57,676 bases of DNA. Origin: Fimbriimonas sp. Its GTDB lineage: Bacteria > Armatimonadota > Fimbriimonadia > Fimbriimonadales > Fimbriimonadaceae. Made by a program: the position numbers and the translations under genes. Shown here piece after piece: positions 16,690 through 28,300 of the stretch. Location: NCBI GenBank assembly GCA_031292555.1, contig JARLGV010000082.1, positions 1 to 57,676 of the forward strand. The letters run 5' to 3'. Every line of letters begins with the position of its first letter. Position 1 is the first letter of the stretch. The notes beneath the pieces are model-generated. The model did no database searches and was not told where the DNA came from. It worked only from the letters and a program-made list of their open reading frames with translations.

Positions 16690-17577
16690 TCAGCTATCGA
16701 CAACCTCAACCGCAGGCGGTTGGGTTCTTATGGCAACAACCACAGACACGATGACGATTGCGGCGCCGGCGAGCATACCGACATGGAACCTCTCCGAACG
16801 AACCATCGCGCCGAGCGCCACCGCGATAACCGGCACGATTACGCCAAGGAATGCCACGGTCGTCGCTTGCCACTTTCCAAGGAGCCAGGCAAACAAGCCA
16901 AATGCAAGTCCGGAACTCGCCACGGCGAGATATAAGACAGGAAACGCGCGCGCGAATGTGAAAGGCATGGGGTGACTCGATTCGAGCGACAATGTCGCCA
17001 CCAGGCTGAACGGAACCGCCAACGTCGATCCAACCGCATTGGCGCCGAGCGCGCTTTGCGCCGGACCACGGCGAAGCAAGACGGCGGCCATCGAGCCACA
17101 GGAAGCCGCAATGGCGACAGCAATCAGTCCGGCAACGGAACCCTTCCCTGCCAATTCACCCCAGAAGATGACCGCGACGCCCGCAAATGCCGCAACCGCT
17201 GCCGCCAACCTTTTGGGGCTGAGTTCCTCCATGCCCATAGCGCGCGAACCGATCATGGCGACGACCGGGCTGATCGCATAGACGATGGCGGCAAGGCCAG
17301 AACTAATCGCCTTTTCAGCCCAGTAGAGCAGGGGAAGACTCACCGCAAACTCCAGGAACCCATACCAAAGGGCCGCTTCCAGGGCCTTCCCCTTTGGCCA
17401 CCTTTGCCCGGAAGCAACGAGGATGCCGTTCAGGAGGATGGCAGCCAGGATCAGTCGAAGCGCGCAGGCCCACAACGCCGGAAGCGCATCGTTGCCGATC
17501 CGGATCGCTAGGAAAGTGCTCCCCCAAATCAACGCGCATCCGGCAAATGCCGCGTATGGCATCGCCTCCTTTCTCAT
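16690..17577 (-). CDS. EamA/DMT-family permease
   Basis: A 295-residue membrane protein with about ten transmembrane segments in two EamA halves. W-G-S-T-F-L-A-I-R near residue 18-26 is typical of the first repeat. The family exports amino acids, metabolites or nucleotides. The frame is open upstream to 17913, but that part is the antisense of the 17648 gene, so the M-R-K-E-A start at 17577 is taken; AAAGGAGG sits just inside it and could instead serve an ATG at 17562. A CATACT box lies 7 bases upstream. Its substrate is unknown. Confidence 0.85.
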   Translation of the reverse strand: MRKEAMPYAAFAGCALIWGSTFLAIRIGNDALPALWACALRLILAAILLNGILVASGQRWPKGKALEAALWYGFLEFAVSLPLLYWAEKAISSGLAAIVYAISPVVAMIGSRAMGMEELSPKRLAAAVAAFAGVAVIFWGELAGKGSVAGLIAVAIAASCGSMAAVLLRRGPAQSALGANAVGSTLAVPFSLVATLSLESSHPMPFTFARAFPVLYLAVASSGLAFGLFAWLLGKWQATTVAFLGVIVPVIAVALGAMVRSERFHVGMLAGAAIVIVSVVVAIRTQPPAVEVVDS

Positions 17578-17647
17578 GCGCTTCAGTATGCCGAGACAAG
17601 CAGATATTTGTCTACTTCTCTCCGAATCGACGGAATCTTCAGTTAGG

Positions 17648-18751
17648 TTACTTGGGCCTCCAAGCAAGCGGATCGGTGAAGAGCCCGCTATCGCAGATTG
17701 GGGTTGCGCGTCCTGACAGGTCGACTTGGTAAAAACTGAATATCGGTCGGCTGTGGGCATTTGACTCGGTACCAGCCAGCACATAGATCGACTTACCGTC
17801 TTTGGCAAAGATCGGAGCACGGTTGTAGTGACTAATGCTCGTGAAGCCCAGCGCCTTGGGGTTCTTGCCATTGCTGTCGGACGTGTAGATGTCGTAGGCA
17901 AATGGTTCAGCACGGTCTGAAATGAACACGAGGCGATTGCCGTCGCTCAGTGAAGCAATATCGCTCACCCACGATCCGATCTGCTGGCTGCTGCCGGTTC
18001 GGGGCATGATAGCGGTCGGAACGGAACCGGACCCCACAGAGATCGAAAAGGCGCTGGTCTGAGCCGATTCGCCATGGGCCGATGCAGAATAGACGATCGC
18101 TCGTCCGCCGTCAGTAAAAGTGGGCGAACTCGCACTGTAGTATTTTTCATGCGTCAGCGTCGTAACGTTGCCACTGGCGACATCGAGCAAGCAGATGTCG
18201 AAGTCGTCCCATACCATCCCACCCATGCTGTAGGCCCGATACCGGGCGGCCCGAATGAAGACTATCTGTTTGCCGTCAGGCGAAAAGGCCGGCTCGGAGT
18301 CGCTCGTTCCGGAACCATGCGTGAGACGCACTGCCTTGCCGCCGGCAGCCGGCTCCTCGCATATTTCACCTCGACGATCGGTGGGATTCCATGCCACGTA
18401 CACGATCGACTTGCCGTCAGGCGAGTACTTGGGCGCGGTTAGGATCTCCTTTGATCGATTCAACTCGGTGGCCTTTTTCGTCAAAAAGTCGTACGTGAAC
18501 AATCCGCCGTTGGCCGAGGAGAACACGATGCCCGATCCATCCGGCTTGAGATCGAAGGCTACGTTGGCATGTTCTATCTGATTTCCGCCGATGCCAAATA
18601 ACCCGAGTACCGTAGTGGCGGCGGAAAGGAAGATCCCCAATCCGACAACTGCCAGGCCGACGCCCACCCAGTGTACTGAACTGCGCCCACTAGCTCTTGT
18701 GAGTGGTGGGATGGAAGCAATTGGGTCGGTGTCCGGCTTGTTCTCATTCAT
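17648..18751 (-). CDS. TolB-like PD40 beta-propeller protein, membrane anchored
   Basis: A 367-residue protein. One transmembrane anchor (about 30-55, V-G-V-G-L-A-V-V-G-L-G) follows a short cytoplasmic N-terminus. The rest forms a beta-propeller with WD40-like PD40 blades: Y-S-P-D-G-K-S-I-V-Y, F-S-P-D-G-K-Q-I-V-F, F-T-D-G-G-R-A-I-V-Y and F-A-K-D-G-K-S-I-Y. These resemble TolB and the N-domain of prolyl oligopeptidases but there is no peptidase domain. Function is unknown; a protein- or ligand-binding role outside the membrane is likely. GGGTG five bases before the ATG is a weak ribosome site. Confidence 0.75.
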   Translation of the reverse strand: MNENKPDTDPIASIPPLTRASGRSSVHWVGVGLAVVGLGIFLSAATTVLGLFGIGGNQIEHANVAFDLKPDGSGIVFSSANGGLFTYDFLTKKATELNRSKEILTAPKYSPDGKSIVYVAWNPTDRRGEICEEPAAGGKAVRLTHGSGTSDSEPAFSPDGKQIVFIRAARYRAYSMGGMVWDDFDICLLDVASGNVTTLTHEKYYSASSPTFTDGGRAIVYSASAHGESAQTSAFSISVGSGSVPTAIMPRTGSSQQIGSWVSDIASLSDGNRLVFISDRAEPFAYDIYTSDSNGKNPKALGFTSISHYNRAPIFAKDGKSIYVLAGTESNAHSRPIFSFYQVDLSGRATPICDSGLFTDPLAWRPK

Positions 18752-18876
18752 GTATTCACCCGAGGCTGCGAATCTGTCTCAAGCATGACTCCAAAACCCG
18801 CCGCAAGAGGTCCCAATTCTCTGGGACGGTCATCGATTGAAACGACGAGGCGGAGGGGGGCCCAAATGAAAACACA

Positions 18877-18911
18877 AAGGTCCCTCTCGGCTAGTTGCCG
18901 AGAAGGACCTT
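18877..18911 (-). terminator. Terminator after the prepilin-lipoprotein operon
   Basis: AAGGTCC (18877-18883) pairs with GGACCTT (18905-18911) and CTCGGC with GCCGAG inside it, loop TAGTT. On the minus strand it is followed by TGTGTTTTC, a broken T-run. It lies 50 bases after the lipoprotein stop. Confidence 0.75.
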
Positions 18912-18961
18912 CCGTGCCCTGGCCAGTACCCTATTAGTGGGGAACTCGCCGTTGACGTTAA

Positions 18962-19168
18962 TTACTGAGCGCTTGGCTTGACTTCCTGAGCCTTTGCCGC
19001 ACCGCCGCCCGCTGCCTGGGTTTTGACGCCCATGGCCTGCGCATGCGGAGGAGCTCCGTCCTCAGACTTTACGGTTCCACCGCCAGCCTGGCTGCCGGAA
19101 CAACCGTAAGCCAAGAGGAGGCATCCCGTTACCATCAACGTCATTGTGGTCTTTTTGAGAGTGCTCAT
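18962..19168 (-). CDS. Small lipoprotein, low complexity
   Basis: A 68-residue protein. A lysine-bearing N-terminus, a hydrophobic core and the lipobox L-L-A-Y-G-C (Cys23) mark it as a lipoprotein. The mature part is rich in Gly, Ala, Gln and Lys (G-G-G-T-V, A-G-G-G-A-A-K-A-Q) and looks unfolded. Upstream in-frame residues overlap the pilin gene end, so the ATG at 19168, seven bases after the pilin stop, is preferred. Small lipoproteins of this kind are common directly after DUF1559 genes in Armatimonadota; their role is not known to me. Confidence 0.7.
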   Translation of the reverse strand: MSTLKKTTMTLMVTGCLLLAYGCSGSQAGGGTVKSEDGAPPHAQAMGVKTQAAGGGAAKAQEVKPSAQ

Positions 19169-19175
19169 AGTGTGA

Positions 19176-20012
19176 TTAGTTAGTGATCGTCGGGCTGTAG
19201 TAGTACCACCAGGCGCATCCGTCGTTAGCGGCTGTGCCATCGACCCAAACTTCCTGGCCGATACCGGTGGAGTCGGTCGAAGCCCACGGCGACTTGGCCG
19301 ACGGGTTTACGATGTACTTGGAGTGACCATCCATGAAGGAGTAGTCGCTGCCTCGGCTGTAGACCCACCAGCTGGCGTCGAAGTTGAAGCTATATCCCCA
19401 AGGAGCGTTAACGCAGTGCTTGCCGCCGTCGTCCGCGATGAACATTCCTTCCCAGCCAGCAGCGCTGATCATGAGCGGGAATTCGTTCGCATAGCGAGGC
19501 ATCGTACCGATACCAAGACCCTGGGAGAACAGGATAGTGCCGGCGGGGGTAACCGTGCTGCTCTGAGGCCACTGGTTGAGGTAGCCGTTGTATGTGAGCG
19601 AGTAGGTGTAACCCTGAGCGGCGGTGAGCGAGACGCCGAACACGTCGCTTCGATCCTTGTACGTCAAAGCCGTCGTATAGATCTGATAGTTCTTGATATA
19701 CGGAGCGATGGAGTTGGACCAGAAGCAGTCGCGGGTGGGCGTGTGGCCGAAGACGTCGGCAGGAGTCGTGACGCTAGCGCCAGACCACGCACCGGTAGAC
19801 GGCGTGTAGAACAACGATAGCGGGCTGATGTCATCGTTGTCGCCGAGATACTGCATAACGCCGAGAGTCATCTGCTTGGTGTTGCTGAGCGACTGCGTGT
19901 GCTTGGCGGCTGCCTTGGCTTGAGCGAAGACGGGGAAAAGAATCGATGCAAGAATGGCGATAATCGCAATAACGACCAGAAGTTCAATAAGTGTAAAGGC
20001 TCTTCGAACCAT
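19176..20012 (-). CDS. Prepilin-type N-terminal cleavage/methylation protein, DUF1559 family
   Basis: A 278-residue pseudopilin-like protein. R-R-A-F-T-L-I-E-L-L-V-V-I-A-I at 3-17 is the class III prepilin signal: cleavage would fall before Phe and the Glu five residues on is conserved. The helix continues into a DUF1559-type globular domain ending S-F-M-D-G-H-S-K-Y, the H-X9-DG-like end typical of these proteins. They are thought to form surface fibres or a secretion pseudopilus. The start is fixed by a strong GGAGG five bases before the ATG; a longer in-frame extension to 20120 is rejected. It heads an operon with the small lipoprotein. Confidence 0.9.
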   Translation of the reverse strand: MVRRAFTLIELLVVIAIIAILASILFPVFAQAKAAAKHTQSLSNTKQMTLGVMQYLGDNDDISPLSLFYTPSTGAWSGASVTTPADVFGHTPTRDCFWSNSIAPYIKNYQIYTTALTYKDRSDVFGVSLTAAQGYTYSLTYNGYLNQWPQSSTVTPAGTILFSQGLGIGTMPRYANEFPLMISAAGWEGMFIADDGGKHCVNAPWGYSFNFDASWWVYSRGSDYSFMDGHSKYIVNPSAKSPWASTDSTGIGQEVWVDGTAANDGCAWWYYYSPTITN

Positions 20013-20236
20013 GGAATCCTCCAGAAACGAGATATGCAGTTCTTTGTGGGAACCGCCTGATAAAGATCGAGTGTTGGTAATGATACTAACCTTGCGCATC
20101 TGCAAACCGATTAACGGCAACTAAACTGTGCACGGCGGCGCTTAACCAGCAATTCTCCGTGCCAAATACATGCATTGGGTCAGGGCCTGTATACCAAGAC
20201 TTAGGATAGCTTTTACCCGTTCTGAAAAGAAAAATG

Positions 20237-20258
20237 CTGTCATCGAAAACAATGACAG
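20237..20258. promoter_or_regulatory. Operator-like palindrome CTGTCAT-N8-ATGACAG
   Basis: Seven-base arms with an 8-base spacer, sharing the TGTCAT-N8-ATGACA core with the inverted repeat at 13943-13990. It lies between the divergent prepilin gene (225 bp) and malic enzyme gene (291 bp). Confidence 0.4.
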
Positions 20259-20353
20259 AGCAGATCCGCAATAATACGTGGTTTCGTTCGGTATTCACGG
20301 GTCGAGATCACGTCCTATCCGATTTAGCTCCCTTGCCCGTCTGGGAAGAAGCC

Positions 20354-20374
20354 GGCGATTGGGCACCAATCGCC
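20354..20374. other. Perfect 9-bp hairpin in the prepilin-maeB intergenic region
   Basis: GGCGATTGG-GCA-CCAATCGCC. The 536-base gap 20013-20548 otherwise shows only the palindrome at 20237 and the ribosome site of the malic enzyme; no coding frame there is convincing. Confidence 0.4.
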
Positions 20375-20548
20375 CATTACAAGCAGTAGACACCATCAGG
20401 ACTCCCGATTGCAGAAACTTCGATGGCTGCGATTCGTCCCAAATATATCTCGCTCAAAGACGAGAAGAGCCCACTGGGCCGTCTTTCCGATCGATCAGTC
20501 TCTCACGGCATGGCGTAGAAAGATTCCGAGAGGCTCAAGGAGATTCAG

Positions 20549-22837
<2,289 letters not shown>

Positions 22838-23178
22838 GAACCGGGGGGGCGGTTCGCGCTTCGCAATAAGCGAAGAGTCAGAGCGAGCGAATAGGGTGTG
22901 TGATTGCTGACAAGCAACGAATTCGCCACAGCCGTTCCATGTGTTCCTAGGCCCTCTGTCCCCGGAGTGTCCGAGGATGTGTGGGGAGGTTTCCCGTCAA
23001 CGCGCCGCAGGCTCCGCTGTTTCTGGTCCTTCCAGACCAAGGCTCATGTCACCGAAGGGGGACGCGAATTCGAACCTGAATATCCGACTGCGCCGGCGAC
23101 TTGCGGGGCCAGGGCAAGCCGCCTGCCCTGCTCCGCCGCAATTGGTAACCCGGGACCCGCTTACCGCGCCTCGCACCG
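22838..23178. other. Intergenic region with hairpins, no gene recognised
   Basis: The right arm of the hairpin around the maeB stop ends at 22852 and may act as its transcription end, though no T-run follows. Further hairpins are TGGTC/GACCA at 23024-23039 and CAGGGCA/TGCCCTG at 23110-23130. The open frames here have no family-like features. No tRNA or known riboswitch was recognised. Confidence 0.4.
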
Positions 23179-24312
23179 TTACGGCGCCTGGAAGAAGTGC
23201 TCAAGCGTCAGAGAGTCAAGGTTGACCTTGCCGTCAGCCGACTTCTCCCGTCCAAGGCCGAAGGAGTCGTCGTAGCCCCAGATCGCATTCGGCAGCCCTA
23301 GGTCTCCTATTACCTCGCGCATCGCGTCGAACCATCGGGCTCGGGCATCTTTTGGCGCCACCAGCGGATAGGAGCCAAATTCGCCGAGGAGAACGGGAAC
23401 TTTGTTTTCGACTGCCCAGTTCTTAGCCTTTTCCAGGCGCGACTGTAGATACGGTTTACCGAGTCTCTGCTCGCCATACGATCGAACCGAATCTCGATAC
23501 TGCTCGGGGATCTTGTCGATCATCGCGGCAACCGCCTCCGGGCTCGACGGGAACGGTATGTCGCGCATAGCCTTCTGCTGCTCTCCCGTCCACGTCGCGC
23601 CCTGGTGGGTGTAGAGGAACGGATCGTAGCAGTGGAATGAGTAGATCAGGTTCTTCTCCGGCAACGGCTTCATCGCCGCGAGGGTGTCGATGCCGTTCCA
23701 GCCGGACGACGAGACCAAGATCGTTCGAGCCCGATCGATCTTGCGGACCGCTTCCACCGTCTGTTGCTGGAGCTTGTACCAGACTTCCGGGTTCTGCTGG
23801 AAAATCGGCTCATTCACCAATTCGAAGACCAATGTGCGTTCGTGGCGACCCTTGTAGTGCTGCGCAAGCGCTTCCCAGAATCTAACGAAGCCGGAATTGT
23901 CCTGATTTGGAGCGTCCAGCTTCATTTCGCCGTTATCGTGTAGGTCCCAGAGGACGGCCAAGCCGGCGTTCTCGAGTTTGTCGATGCCTGTGTCGACCAA
24001 CGACAAATTGGTCGGATCCGGAGCTCCGTTCCGGTAGATGACCCCAGGCGAGACGCAAAGACGCACGAATCCGAGATTGATCTTCTTGAAAGCCTGAAGA
24101 TCGTCTTCCACGAGATACGACTTCATCGCATTCGTATCCGTCGGATCGACGTAGCCAAACCAATGCGTGATATTGACGCCCCGAGTCAGTTTCTTCATCA
24201 GGGAATCTGGAACCCCGTTGGCGTTTTGGCCTGGCGCTGCCGAAACGGCGCTCACTGCCGCCAATCCCAGTGCGACGATCCCGATCCACCTACTGAAAAC
24301 GACATTGTTCAT
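23179..24312 (-). CDS. GH5-family glycosidase (endoglucanase/mannanase-like), secreted
   Basis: A 377-residue clan GH-A enzyme. The signal peptide covers about 1-26 (V-A-L-G-L-A-A-V-S-A-V-S-A-A). The acid/base Glu168 lies in E-L-V-N-E-P and the nucleophile Glu311 in V-L-L-G-E-F-G, both GH5 signatures; R-G-V-N-I-T-H-W-F near 44-52 and H-C-Y-D-P-F near 227 also fit. It would cleave beta-1,4-glucans or mannans outside the cell. An in-frame extension to 24381 is rejected because the signal peptide begins at 24312, where AGAGGG is a usable ribosome site. Neighbours on both sides are unrelated, so it is probably a single-gene unit. Confidence 0.93.
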   Translation of the reverse strand: MNNVVFSRWIGIVALGLAAVSAVSAAPGQNANGVPDSLMKKLTRGVNITHWFGYVDPTDTNAMKSYLVEDDLQAFKKINLGFVRLCVSPGVIYRNGAPDPTNLSLVDTGIDKLENAGLAVLWDLHDNGEMKLDAPNQDNSGFVRFWEALAQHYKGRHERTLVFELVNEPIFQQNPEVWYKLQQQTVEAVRKIDRARTILVSSSGWNGIDTLAAMKPLPEKNLIYSFHCYDPFLYTHQGATWTGEQQKAMRDIPFPSSPEAVAAMIDKIPEQYRDSVRSYGEQRLGKPYLQSRLEKAKNWAVENKVPVLLGEFGSYPLVAPKDARARWFDAMREVIGDLGLPNAIWGYDDSFGLGREKSADGKVNLDSLTLEHFFQAP

Positions 24313-24386
24313 ATCCCTCTTCCACTTCCCGTTACATTTGGATAACGCGTTTACCAAGATGTTCCTGTTTACGAACATCATCGGCG

Positions 24387-24392
24387 TAAACT
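24387..24392 (+). promoter_or_regulatory. -10 box (TAAACT) of the small gene at 24400
   Basis: TAAACT lies 7 bases before the ATG at 24400, with no Shine-Dalgarno sequence. Confidence 0.45.
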
Positions 24393-24399
24393 TTGGCCG

Positions 24400-24648
24400 A
24401 TGCGAAAGCCGCCCCTGACCAACCGCGAGAAGATGAAGTTCGTCACGACGTCACAGCAACGGGTGAGGATGGAACTCGTTCTGGACTTCGACCGTCCGAT
24501 CTCGGTCCTGCAGGCTCGTGAATCGGCACGTAAACTAATCGACCATTTGACGATCCAAGTAGAGGGGTTTGAAGCTCCGGTCGAACTCGGCGAAGTGACC
24601 CTGCGATCCGCCGAACTGAAGCGGGCGATCAAGATCCAGGTCGGCTAG
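24400..24648 (+). CDS. Small hypothetical protein (82 residues)
   Basis: I do not recognise this protein. It is charged and soluble, with an even mix of strands and helices suggested by the pattern (R-V-R-M-E-L-V-L-D-F-D, then an A-R-E-S-A-R-K-L-I-D-H-L helix, then T-I-Q-V-E-G-F). It has no signal peptide or Cys motif. Support for it being real comes from the leaderless-type TAAACT box seven bases before the ATG and from its fit between the divergent GH5 gene and the convergent Dph6-like gene, whose end it overlaps by 4 bases. Codon use looks like that of its neighbours. Confidence 0.6.
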   Translation: MRKPPLTNREKMKFVTTSQQRVRMELVLDFDRPISVLQARESARKLIDHLTIQVEGFEAPVELGEVTLRSAELKRAIKIQVG

Positions 24649-25316
24649 GCTTCGTCAACCGCCTGAGCGTCGGCGAAGACGAAACCGCCCCGCTCCACAA
24701 CCGGCCCAATGTGGACGGGAATCGGGGACGAGAACATCGGGCCCGCCGAAACGACGGTGTGAAACTCCCCATATTCGCCGCAAGGATCGATCTGACTCGG
24801 AAGGTCTGCTAGAAGAGATCGATCGAAGGCTCGGCCGGCGAACGAGGCATCCAGTTTCTTTGGATCGACGCATACCAGGTGCGCGACGATCCCTGATTCG
24901 ATCATCTCTGAAGCCAACGCAGGCGTTCCACGTTGCCACAGAGGAAAAACTCCCGTCATTCCGTGTTTCGCCAATTGAACCTCTCTTGGACCGCGGACAT
25001 CTTCGAGAAACAGGTCGCCGTACACAACATGGTCGATTCCCTGCATCTTGATCGATTTGAGAGCCGCATCCATCCGCGACTCGTACACCTCCATCGTGCA
25101 GTCTGCCGGCAAGGGAACCTTCAAACAAGGTACGCCAAGGCGCTGCACCTGGCAGTCAAGAAGGGAGTGGCGAACCCCGTGCATGACCACTCGATCGTAA
25201 GTCTCGCTGATCGTCGTAATCAGTCCGACGACCTCCACGTCGCCCTGCCTTTGGGCTTCGATGAAAGCAAACGCGCTGTCCTTGCCCGAACTCCACGAAA
25301 GGTAAGCCTTCGTCAT
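24645..25316 (-). CDS. Dph6/diphthine-ammonia-ligase-like ATP pyrophosphatase
   Basis: A 223-residue adenine-nucleotide alpha-hydrolase. S-W-S-S-G-K-D-S-A (6-14) is the PP-loop for ATP; G-D-L-F-L-E-D-V-R-G near 98 and D-P-C-G-E-Y-G-E-F-H near 178-187 are conserved in the Dph6 family. Eukaryotic Dph6 amidates diphthine; bacteria lack diphthamide, so this member must adenylate another substrate. An upstream in-frame stretch to 25490 has no family resemblance, so the M-T-K-A-Y-L start is used. AGGA eight bases upstream may be its ribosome site. It is divergent from the large gene at 25392. Confidence 0.85.
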   Translation of the reverse strand: MTKAYLSWSSGKDSAFAFIEAQRQGDVEVVGLITTISETYDRVVMHGVRHSLLDCQVQRLGVPCLKVPLPADCTMEVYESRMDAALKSIKMQGIDHVVYGDLFLEDVRGPREVQLAKHGMTGVFPLWQRGTPALASEMIESGIVAHLVCVDPKKLDASFAGRAFDRSLLADLPSQIDPCGEYGEFHTVVSAGPMFSSPIPVHIGPVVERGGFVFADAQAVDEA

Positions 25317-25391
25317 ACGAGGATCCTGACATAGAGCGCTCTGATTCGGCATGACGCGTGACCCGATATGAAATACTGCGGAGGAAAGCCA

Positions 25392-28300
25392 ATGGACAAT
25401 TCCAGGTTCGGCGTCTCTTCGCCTTCGGTCAAGCGGCTCTTGGCAGCTTCCCTTCTCCTCGCTTCGGCAAGCTGCTTGTGCTTGGGTCAAGCCCAGGGCC
25501 TTGCCGCGATCGATCCGATCGGTTCGCCAGTTTCGCTAGATAGCGTTGGCCTCTATTCGATCGGGTGTAAGTATCGGGACGGACGGACGGTTTCGTACCC
25601 GATCGGCTGGTCGGCAGATTTCGATGAATCAACCGGAGTCGCCTGTCGGCCTTACGGGCAGCAGCATGGACGGCTGGGCATCCTACTCCATTGTCCATGG
25701 AGAAACGGAACCGGCGTTTCGTTTCAAGAGTTTCGGATTCGGATGCCCAGCAAATACCCCGCTACGCTTAACGGTGCGATCGCGCTAGGTACCTACGCGG
25801 TTGGCCGATCGGATGGAGCGACGTTCCGAATCTTCGCCAACGGGCAAAAGTTGCTGGACGAGAACCGAAGGGACGACGCTTGGATGCCCTACTTGCTTGA
25901 TCTTGGCCGATTCGCGGGCCAGACCTTAACCCTCCGATTTGAGACCGATCCCGGCCCGAAGGACGATCCTTCATTCGACTTCGCGCTGTGGGCCGACCGC
26001 AGTCTGACATTCAAGGGCATGGCGACAACCGCGACGACAACCATTCCGCGCCCGTCGCTCAACTTGCTTGCCGCATCGTCCTCTGGAACCCGCGACGTCG
26101 TGCCAACCGACGGCGATGTCGGTTCGGGTTCAACAACCTTGGGACAGAGTACGGCGATCTTCAAGTGGTCCGGTTCAGCCGGAAAGATGGTCTACGCGTG
26201 GCACATGCCAAGCAAGCCGTCCGACCCGCTCCTTGGTGAGTTGACGCTCGAAACGACTTGGGGAACGGGTGCCAACTCTACGCGAACCGTTATCCCATTC
26301 GCCAATTCCGCTACGCTAGCCTGGACGAGCGCCGCCCAGCCGGGCGAGATAAAGCCGCTCCTGGTAGGTGGATCTCCTGGCGTTGAGCGAACGTATCTCG
26401 TCGACGGGAGACCGGCGAAGCTGAGAATCGCCGCCCGATTGGTCGCCAAGAGCCTTGTGTTCGATGTCACGTGCGACCAGCCGTTCATCAGCGAATTCGC
26501 TCCCGGCGGATGGGGTCCGGTCGCCTTCCGAAGCCAAGTGACGGTCCCCTACTATTCGGGCAACATCCAGTACTTGCCCGCCCAAGGACTGTTCGTCAAT
26601 TCGTGTTTGGATTGGACGTTAAGCCAGGCTTCGAGTCTCGAAGGCGGACGAGCGATTTACGGAGCGTTGACCGATGGATCGAGGAACCGGCTTCACGAGC
26701 GGGCTGTCTTTTCGGCATCCTGGCACTTAGCGGGGGCGCTTCCGTCCATTCCCAACCCGCGATCACCCTATATCGGGGATGTCGGCGGAAGGATCGTCCT
26801 CGATACGTGGGGCGGCATGTTTGAAGACATCGCCCATAGCATCAACCAACTTCACGATTACGGAATCGACGACTGCACCGCGATCGTTCATACCTGGCAG
26901 CGTTCCGGCTACGACAACGCTCTCCCTGCCCACATTCCGGCCGATGCCTCCCTCGGAGGCGAGCCGGCGATGCGCGACCTCGTCGACGCGGGGAAACGTG
27001 CGGGATACCGGGTTGCCCTTCATGAAAACTACGTCGACTACTATCCCAACTTTGAGGGTTTCAAGGATAGCGACATCGCCGTCGACTCGAACGGCAAGCG
27101 TGTTCTCGCGTGGTTCCAGCCCGGAACCAAGATTCAGTCGTTCGCAGTAAAGCCCACCGCGATTCTGCGACTCGCCGGCACTCAGTCGCCGGAGATCCAT
27201 CGCCGATACGGGACGAATGCCGACTATCTGGACGTCCATTCTGCAGTACCGCCGTGGTTCCATGTCGACAGCCGCTTCGGCGAGGACGGCGCGGGGACGT
27301 TTCACAAGGTATGGGAAACCCACCGAGACCTGTGGGCGTACGAGCGTGAAACTCACGGCGGGCCGGTCTTCGGCGAAGGCGCGAACCATTGGTATTGGAG
27401 TGGCCTATTGGACGGCACGGAAGCCCAGTTCGGAGTTGGCTGGCCCGCAAATCAAGGGATGACGGCTCCTCTGATGGTCGATTTCGACCTCCTTCGCATC
27501 CATCCGCTCCAGGTTAACCACGGCATGGGCTACTACGAGCGCTGGTGGAGCGATGCCGGTTGGGGAGCAATCCCTCCCATGGAGGTGATGGACCGATACC
27601 GTATGCAAGAAGTGGCATTCGGTCACGCCGGCTTTCTCGCCGCCTCCACCTGGAACCTGCTTCCCTACGCATGGCTGGAGCACAACCTGCTTGGCCCGTT
27701 GACCAAGGCATATGCGGGAATTGCGCCAAAGAGCATCGGATATATGATCGACGGCAAATGGGTCGACGCCGATTCTGCCGCCATTCGAGGTGTGTGGGAC
27801 CGAGTCAGGGTCGTCTATGCCAACGGACTCACGGTTGTGGCGAATTCAAGCGGCACGGATCTCGACTTGGGGTCGATGGTGCTTCCTCCCCTGGGTTGGT
27901 CGGCAACTGGCCCGGGCTTCAAGGCATCGACCGCAAAGCACGGCAACCTGATCGCCGACTACTCGGAGACCGCAGACGAAGTCTTCGCCAATGCGCGGAA
28001 CGCCTCGTTCTGGAGTGTTTCGGGAGTGACCCGGATCCGCCCGGAGGCCTTCGGATTCCAGCAAACCGGGCCTCGTCGCTTTCGGTTGGGCTACCACTGG
28101 CATGTCGGTGAGACGGTGGATCGAGATTACAACCTGTTCGTCCACTTTTCCGATTCCAAGGAAGACCTGAATTACGAAGGCATCCGTTTCCAGGGCGATC
28201 ATCGCCCGAACTTGCCGACGTCGGCGTGGAAGGCTAACTCGGCCATCGAAGACGGCCCCTGGGAAGTCACGATCCCGAGCGGCATTCCAGATGGTATGTA

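Noticed and set aside
17578-17913. N-terminal extension of the EamA protein to 17913
   Set aside because: The extra residues are antisense to the TolB-like gene and not membrane-like; the family starts near 17577.
22904-23225. Open frames of about 90-120 residues between maeB and the GH5 gene
   Set aside because: Basic, proline-rich translations with no motif or ribosome site; the region looks noncoding.
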